Source: Terebella lapidaria
Lineage: Eukaryota > Annelida > Polychaeta > Terebellida > Terebellidae
Length of the DNA: 64,000 bases
Reading direction: 5' to 3'
NCBI GenBank assembly: GCA_949152475.1
Contig: OX424564.1
Span: 33,850,165 to 33,914,164, forward strand
In this document: piece by piece, positions 57,937 through 64,000 of the stretch
Numbering within the stretch: the stretch's first letter is position 1
Layout: each line of letters opens with the position of its first letter
Program-made: the position numbers and the translations under genes
The notes under the pieces: generated by a model
Databases searched by the model: none
The model's input: the letters and a program-made list of their open reading frames with translations, nothing else
Told to the model about the DNA's origin: nothing

Positions 57937-58341
57937 ACAAGGGAACTAACCACACACAGTAACAGGGCGGGCAAAATACGCAAACCTGAGACCGCGCTGA
58001 AAAAGAACCTTAAGAGGACTACGAATATATAAACTACAGTATACGTATACACAATATATACAGTAGAAAATTAACGTAGAACTATTGATAGATGTAAACA
58101 ACAAGTACACTATCAAGTACGACGGATGGACGATAATAGGGTGAACTGGCTATACCAATCGTCTGACGATCTAGCAAGTAACAAACTATCGACCAATACT
58201 TATCCAAATAGACACAAAACGATGTCTATGAACGTGGCAGGTGAAATTCCGTAAGAATATATCGCAAAAGTCTAGTTTGCAGACTAAATTCTACGAATTC
58301 ACCGGGAACCAAAATCCAAAGCTGCCAAGCAAAAATGGCGG

Positions 58342-58532
58342 TGGACAGAAAAGTGAAGCTTCTGCGCAGCTGCGCGCGCATATGCGCGGCGGTTTTGGCG
58401 GCAAAAGGAGCGCTCGAGTCATGCAGGCAGACGATCGTGCCTTGCTTTCAGTACGCGAATTTCTATCCAGAACGATCCAAAGGATCGAAAAGGAGCATGT
58501 AGTAGTTTAGATTGGTGATGTATAAAATAAAC
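58342..58532. repeat. 5' inverted terminal repeat of the DIRS1-type element
   Basis: Reverse complement of 52,194-52,360 plus a unique end GGTGATGTATAAAATAAAC. The chance 89-codon frame across it mirrors frames in the other repeat. Confidence 0.85.
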
Positions 58533-60060
58533 TCAGTAAAAAGTATTTACCTGAATAATGGGACGTTCATATCGATAGAACTGTCTAAATGTCTGAGATT
58601 TTGTTCCGGATGAATAAAATGATTGAATGGTTGAATGTCACACTATCGCAATGATCTACATCAAAATTTGTTAAGGCCTGAAAGACGAGCTATATTGAGT
58701 ATTAAAATTAGGAAGCTCGAGAAAATGTTTGGGAAAATGCTCTTCCCGCATTTTTGAATCCTGAAATTATCTACACGGAGAAATGAAGTCAAATATTCAT
58801 CGTGGTGTGTCCTGGTATACTCAGTTTGCAGTGAATTTGATAATTAAGATGCCGATTCGGTCGAAAAGTTTGACTTGGTAGCTTCTACTTGAGGTAATTG
58901 TGGGGTCAATACAACCAGTGATAGGCATGTCATATAGGGTCAGTACGTGCATATTATATACATATTATATCATATACGTGTATATGCCTACATGTTAGCC
59001 CCAAAAGTGGCTCTTCAACCTGGTGATCGATATGGGCGGTTGATGATCAACCACCCATATCGATCACCAGGTTGAAGAGCCACTTTTGGAGCTACCTACA
59101 TGTATACTATACAAATGCAAGTATTGTATGTGTTGAATGGTCAATCTGTTCATCTTTCGTGGTATCATCTTTGCTCTCATAATGTGTGAAGTCTTGGTAC
59201 GCTCTCATTGTCAGTCTTTGCGGGAGACCTCGACCAACGGAAATAGCCCATTCCATGGCAATAGAGTGGTACCGGTGAGGCTCGGACAAATTCTGTGGAT
59301 CTATGGGCTTCACGTGGTTTATTCGTGGAGGAATCTGGCATGAATGTATCCATGTATCGCTTCATGCGATACACGTAAGTTAACACGGTGTTATGTATCC
59401 TAATGAACAAGCTACAGGGTAGTAGGAATTGAAAGCGTAAGAATATGTCCGGGAAACATTTTCTTTAACATGCCGCATGACATACATTTTGAATATGCTG
59501 TTTAAGGCCACATGGCAATTATTGAACTCATTGCTATATTACGGTTTGTAATATTACATTATTTGTAATTACATGTATATTTATCGAGTCAGAAGATTGT
59601 TTCACAGAAATAAGGTGGTTACTACTTACATCATATGGGCATGTGTTTCCGTGGCAACGGCTCAAATGCTGAAAAGATATCCATCCAAATCCAAATTGTC
59701 TGTACAGCTGTATTTTCATTTTTTCGTCGATGATGTTATAGATCCTGTAATAGATCCTGTTACATCAGCTTGTGCAAATATTCATTGTCCTGGGCAGATC
59801 GACGGACCGACCACATTGCGACCCCCGCTGTATCACACAGACGCCACTGATGTGTGACACGAGACAATTGTAAACTACAATTCACAGAATACCAGTAACT
59901 GGGTGAAGCCCGCACAATGCGGCAACGTGTGTCCACCATGGAATCGCTCGCTGCCCTTCACTGCGGAGATCTCGCGAACGGAAATAGTTCAACTCACCAC
60001 GAATATAGTAGTACTGAACAGCCCGGACAATGAATATGAATCACCTATCGACTACACCTA
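58533..60060. repeat. DRF repeat copy F
   Basis: 58,560-58,900 aligns with 49,400-49,770 (GATAGAACTGTCTAAA, TGAAATTATCTACA, GATTCGGTCGAAAAGTTTGAC-like). 59,160-59,390 aligns with 34,430-34,600 (reverse) and 50,100-50,240. A hAT-like hairpin MITE splits it at 58,996. 59,900-60,050 has one more weakly similar block. Confidence 0.45.
58996..59095. mobile_element. 100-bp hairpin MITE with 8-bp target duplication (hAT-like)
   Basis: CTACATGT is repeated directly at 58,988-58,995 and 59,096-59,103. Between them is a near-perfect inverted repeat: CCAAAAGTGGCTCTTCAACC and GGTGATCGATATGGG pair with CCCATATCGATCACC and GGTTGAAGAGCCACTTTTGG around a short GGTTGATGATCAACC centre. An 8-bp duplication with TAGC-type ends fits hAT. 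Transcribed, it would make a long near-perfect hairpin. Confidence 0.8.
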
Positions 60061-60149
60061 AAACAGTTAATATTAAATTTGGTTTCCTTCCCCAGCCAGC
60101 CATTAAGGAGGCTCACGGCTTTATACATGCAAAATTTAAAATAATAAGA

Positions 60150-60870
60150 AAATTCTTGATATTTTCAGCTTACACTTTTATAGAGATGATCCACCAGAAA
60201 TTGAAATAAAAAAGATATGTCACCATGTCTTCTGAGGCGTGTTTTTTACGATTTCATGGCCTATTATGAAGGGTGTTCAATGCGTTTGTGTGATATGCAT
60301 GTTCTATTTTCTTTTTTGCTGTGCGTGTGAATAATAACATCTTGACAAATGTAGCATAAATATTGTTGGATCACGATTCTACAACGCAAAAAATGTGATG
60401 TCGCTATAGAAATGATTCGCCAAAAACTGAGAAAAAATAGACCAATTGCATGAAAAACAGTATTGGTTAAATTATGTGTTTCAGCACTCTACAGTGTGTA
60501 AAATTGACTAGAGTGTGAAAAAATATTAACATATTAACAAATCTAGCATATATTTGTTGGAAAATGATTCTACAACACAAATAACCCCCCAAAATATGAG
60601 GTCACCTTGGAAATAGTTGACCAAAAATAAGAAAACAATGAAAAATTGCATGAAAAACGGTATTGGATAAATTCACTCTTAGCACTCTTATATTGACTTG
60701 AGTGTGAAAAAAACATAATAACATCTTGACAAATGTAACATACATGCATTGAAAAATGATTCTACAACACAAATCATTCCCAAAAATATATACCATGGAA
60801 ATATTCGACCATAAATGAGATGAAATGAACAATTGCATGTTAAACGGCATTGGATCAATTCACTAGATCT
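60150..60870. repeat. Tandem array of ~185-bp diverged units
   Basis: GATTCTACAACRCAAA recurs near 60,378, 60,568 and 60,758, with associated GAGTGTGAAAAAA and AACATCTTGACAAATGTA blocks. A fourth, more diverged unit precedes them. Identity is ~75-80%. Confidence 0.7.
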
Positions 60871-61707
60871 ATCAGCACTAAAATGTATGTACTACTGTCT
60901 ATGGCTGGATATATAATATTGTTTCATCATGTTCAGGACAAAACGTCTCCGCTGTTAGCAGCTGGTTAGACTTGTAGGCAACGTGAAAACCACAAAGCAC
61001 GTATTCGATAAGATTTCATGAGAGTTCAACTGGCTGTAGTTACTTCATTCACATCCTGAGCAACCGATCACCACTCATCTCAGTCACTTCTGTGATGGAA
61101 AGCTTTTTATTTACCTCCAATTTACGTTGGGTGATAGAATTTTAAATTTGGAAAGCATCGTTTAGTAGGAGAAGTCTGACCATAACAAGCACCACAATAG
61201 AAGAATTGAAGGTTAGATGGACAGCACAAAAATCACGGCCATTGCCGGAAGGTCTATGGTAAGTGTTTTCCTTCCTTTTTCTGTTCCGTTATATTGTATA
61301 GTGAGTTAGTGACATAATGTATGTGTCATCGTGTGTTGTCACGATTTGTCCACTCCAACATTGGCGTTATAGGATCGCGAATTGTATCATTCCGCACAAG
61401 ACGACGAAAATCTCAAATTTAGATCAGCTGCAAACAAGTACATGCCTGCAGGATCATGCTTCTCTTACAGATTTATCCAGCTTGCCCTCGGTTACCACCA
61501 CACTTAAATTACACCCTAAACGATTGACAATACAAAGATCGAAAAATGCTTGAATATTTCTAGCACGGAGCATAAGGCGACAGAATATAAAAATACAATA
61601 TACTGTCAAACAGTCGGGAAGCTGTCAAATGTTCGAACTTTGGGGTATGGGGTACCCGCAATCAATTGCTTCATAGTGGCTGATTGCTGATTTCTACTAA
61701 TTTCTAC
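60871..61707. other. Gene-free stretch
   Basis: The frame at 61,317-61,553 has no recognised domain. No other signal was found. Confidence 0.4.
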
Positions 61708-62248
61708 TAATTCCATCAGGTGTACAGTAGAAACAACTACATTTAACACACTGTCTGCCCCTGATGACGCCAGTGTGTCTTTGGATAAACTATTTGGTCG
61801 GGCTTTGTTTCTATTGCAAAATGTTGTATTTTACGTTTCTTATTGGCATCATCAAAATCTGATTGTATTGGTGATACTTACATTCATACCACTGAGTCGG
61901 TGTCACTGCTGGCGGACGTTAAATCTGTCCCCGAGGATACCATCAACTCAGTAGCCTTCTGGCTTGTGATTGGGTACTTTTGTACTTGTCATGTATCTAT
62001 TCCATGGGGTTAGTTTCGGATTTTTAAATTGTTTTGATAGGTTGTTGGGCAGTTGTATACTAATTCCATCAGGTGTACAGTAGAAACAACTACATTTAAC
62101 ACACTGTCTGCCCCTGATGACGCCAGTGTGTCTTTGGATAAACTATTTGGTCGGGCTTTGTTTCTATTGCAAAATGTTGTATTTTACGTTTCTTATTGGC
62201 ATCATCAAAATCTGATTGTATTGGTGGTAATAGATTGATACTTACATT
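61708..62248 (+). repeat. Two 363-bp-type units in tandem (first partial), cores at 61,757-61,803 and 62,110-62,156
   Basis: Opposite in orientation to the 25 kb array. Both copies keep GCCC-CTGATGA and GTC-GGGC intact and are nearly identical in the shared part. The first copy has a 10-bp deletion near GGTGATACTTACATTC. Confidence 0.8.
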
Positions 62249-62259
62249 CTAGATTCGTG

Positions 62260-62964
62260 GCCCTTGCGGGATTGAGACAATTCGCCTATAATGCTTATAA
62301 TGCCCATGGTGGAGTCGAGAAACATGAACGTGGCCAAGGGGATTAATCCAATCTGTTCTTTAACCGGCCCAAGTACCTTGTACTGCCCCCTGATATTACT
62401 GGTCCACTGAAAACACACTGTTCAATCCGTTTGCATCTTTTAATCCTTATTGAATCTAGAAGAACATGCACCACCAGTTAGTTGGGCCCACTAAACATTG
62501 CTAATTAAAAGGGAAACATTGACCTGTATGTTGGCAATATGCACAAACTTTTAGTCTAAGGGAGTTGTAATGAAGGAGAAGAGGTGAAATGAGTTCTATA
62601 GATCCTGCCGGTAACAAGTACCCCCTCATTTTAAGAATGTATGGATTACGAGGAATAAGTACCATACAAATAGCATTTTATTCATGTATATCATCTGCAT
62701 TATCACTCAGTTTTTGCATGAACACTGACCTTCAAGGTAAGTTCAATCACTTTGCCAATTGTGTCCTTGTTGTTAATTGCGACCAGGTCACCTAAATGTC
62801 ATGGTGTGCATATGTAATTTAACCTGATGGCGATCTTTACCAGAATATCATTCGAATATTCCAAACACACACAAAACAAGCACGTGATGTGACTTTGTGA
62901 CCCGATTCAACATGACGGAGGTTGGTTTATTTACCGGGTAGTCACTGGAGCTTAAAAAAACACA
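62260..62964. other. Gene-free stretch with a DRF block
   Basis: 62,370-62,480 is the reverse complement of the block at 31,740-31,900 and 50,700-50,840. The remainder is unrecognised. Confidence 0.45.
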
Positions 62965-63019
62965 AATGGACACCGACAAACAGACAAATTCCAAATGCCA
63001 AGACCGAATCCATGAACGA

Positions 63020-63258
63020 TTCCGCCTCTGTGGCCGAGTGGATTGGACTAGTGGCTCTTGAAGCAACGAAGCTCAGAGGCGGTAGGTGACGCGGGTTCGA
63101 TCCCCGTCACCGGCACAAAGTAGGTGGAGTTTTCATCCTGGCACTGCAAAGGTTTCTCCATTCGAATGTGCTTTCCAAATTCAAAATTGTCACTCGACGG
63201 GGGATGGGGAAGACAGGCAGAATTGCCTATCATCATGGACCGTCGTTAAATAAATCTG

Positions 63259-63290
<32 letters not shown>
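63020..63290 (+). mobile_element. tRNA-derived SINE with (ATT)n tail
   Basis: The head has an A-box-like TGGCCGAGTGGATTGGAC and B box GGGTTCGATCCCCG (63,093-63,106), spaced for a Leu/Ser-class tRNA with a long variable arm. A ~150-bp body is followed by TAAATAAATCTG and (ATT)n. AACGA flanks both ends (63,015-63,019 and 63,291-63,295). The uninterrupted version of the target is present at ~17,066-17,230, where CCATGGACGAAGTTTAC is continuous. It lacks the features of a working tRNA gene. Confidence 0.85.
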
Positions 63291-63291
<1 letters not shown>

Positions 63292-63389
63292 ACGAAGTTT
63301 ACAAGTTCAGTGTAAGTGGTCAAATCCGAGGGATACTACCAGTATTATAGTCAGAGCCATGTGAATATCGCAGACTCCCAGCCAGCTGA

Positions 63390-64000
63390 GTGTGAGATCA
63401 GGTGCTCCGGAAGAGTGAGCATCTCCTGCCCCGCATGCGACATCCACCATGGCAAATGGTGGAGAGAAGCAAACATGCACAAAACTACGAGGATGGAATG
63501 ATATCCTCCATCATATGCGTGACAGGCTTGGCGTAACCTTCAACCAGATCATAGTGTCGACCATAAAATTTTTTGAATGTCGACCTCAGTCTAGGTATTA
63601 CATATCCCTGTTTGAGCAGTTTAGAAGTCAGAAGCTGTGCTCAGACTAGGAATTCCTGGTAAGACGAACATGCTCTAGCATAACGGATCAACTGTGATAC
63701 GTAGACACCATAGGCTGGTGATGCTGGGATATTACTGCTCGAGACAGGAAAATTGATAATAGGGAAATCAAAATCGTCACGTTTGTCATACAACCTTGTA
63801 CACAGTTTGTCTTTCAGGTCAATTTCAAGGTAAACGTCAAGATAAGAAGCTGATGTTGGAAAATCAGTTGTTTCTTTGATTTCCAGTTCGTCTGGATATA
63901 TCTGATGTAGATATTCACCAAACCTAGGATTATTCAGTGATATGACATCATTAATATACCGATAAGTAAAATTGAACGAACTGGCTAATCGTTTATCTCC
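63390..64000 (-). pseudogene. Penelope-like element copy 3, RT C-terminal part, runs off the window
   Basis: The minus strand gives FNFTYRYINDVISLNNPRFG, YPDELEIKETTDFP, LYDKRDDFDFPIINFPV, PASPAYGVYVSQLIRYARA and FYGRHYDLVEGYAKPV, the same order as copies 1 and 2 but clearly diverged from them (a different subfamily). An in-frame interruption is visible near 63,645. The 5' part lies beyond the window. The tail at 63,390-63,490 shares only GGTGCTCCGGAAGAGTGAGC with the tails of copies 1 and 2. Confidence 0.8.

Larger units (their letters stand above)
52145..58532 (-). mobile_element. DIRS1-type tyrosine-recombinase retrotransposon (looks whole)
   Basis: Inverted terminal repeats at 52,194-52,360 and 58,342-58,508, each with a terminal extension, enclose three long overlapping minus-strand frames for Gag, RT/RNase H/methyltransferase-like and tyrosine recombinase. 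At 52,424-52,526 a segment joins the complement of the left terminus to the complement of the right terminus, the internal complementary region that defines DIRS1-group elements. I see no obvious break in the three frames. The GC content and codon use stand out from the AT-rich surroundings, which suggests a fairly recent arrival. No target duplication is expected for this family, and none is seen. Confidence 0.9.

Noticed and set aside
56206-57949. Several plus- and minus-strand frames of 60-199 aa in the 54-58 kb region
   Set aside because: Shadows of the GC-rich DIRS frames in other phases, with Arg/Pro/Ser-rich composition and no domains.
63020-63117. Functional tRNA-Leu/Ser gene
   Set aside because: A and B boxes are present but the stems are imperfect, a SINE body and (ATT)n tail follow, and a target duplication flanks the whole piece.
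63168-63350. Frame with a poly-Tyr run
   Set aside because: Translation of the SINE (ATT)n tail.

Overview
The window looks like TE-rich nuclear DNA of a lophotrochozoan invertebrate, most likely a marine mollusc. I infer this from the mix of elements: Penelope-like retroelements with a hammerhead-like repeat unit, a DIRS1-type element, a BEL/Pao element, a tRNA-headed SINE, hAT-like and TTAA-flanked MITEs, foldback elements and many minisatellites. Two members of large invertebrate gene families of unknown function are also present. There are no operons, rRNA genes, CRISPR arrays or bacterial-type genes, and no complete, recognisable host housekeeping gene.

Layout. 0-5.8 kb: a TTAA-flanked MITE, an inverted-repeat element, a ~314-bp tandem array, two small unrecognised ORFs and two decayed copies of a local repeat family (called DRF here). 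5.8-9.8 kb: two Penelope-like copies tail to tail, one carrying a copy of its own 3' tail inside the RT region. 11.2-13.3 kb: exons of a DUF6589-like gene, followed directly by a ~157-bp tandem array ending at 14.33 kb. 14.7-22 kb: a hAT-like MITE, Penelope-related repeats, DRF copies, hairpins, a foldback element with 24-bp repeats in its arms and a 31-bp minisatellite. 23.9-26.8 kb: a second TTAA-flanked element, a 363-bp tandem array carrying the hammerhead-like motif and a ~90-bp minisatellite. 26.9-31.5 kb (minus): a decayed gene of a large invertebrate family with a Cys/His N-terminus, a PIN/FEN-like acidic region and a Cys-rich C-terminus. 31.7-36 kb: DRF DNA. 36.0-43.3 kb: a BEL/Pao element with both LTRs and a nested hammerhead-like unit. 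43-52 kb: mostly non-coding DNA and DRF. 52.1-58.5 kb (minus): a DIRS1-type element that looks whole, with inverted ends and an internal complementary region. 58.5-64 kb: DRF with a hAT-like hairpin MITE, a ~185-bp array, two more 363-bp-type units, a SINE whose empty site survives at 17.1 kb, and a third Penelope-like copy running off the end.

How the parts relate. Most of the window is explained by successive insertions into a background of diverged repeat copies (DRF). The Penelope-like elements and the 363-bp units belong together: the units abut Penelope tails at 7.7 kb, flank an RT body at 9.5 kb, occur alone at six places and form a tandem array at 25.1 kb. The most interesting candidate system is this dispersed and tandem, ribozyme-bearing (retrozyme-like) family. 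All calls come from reading sequence and ORF translations by eye; no database search was possible.
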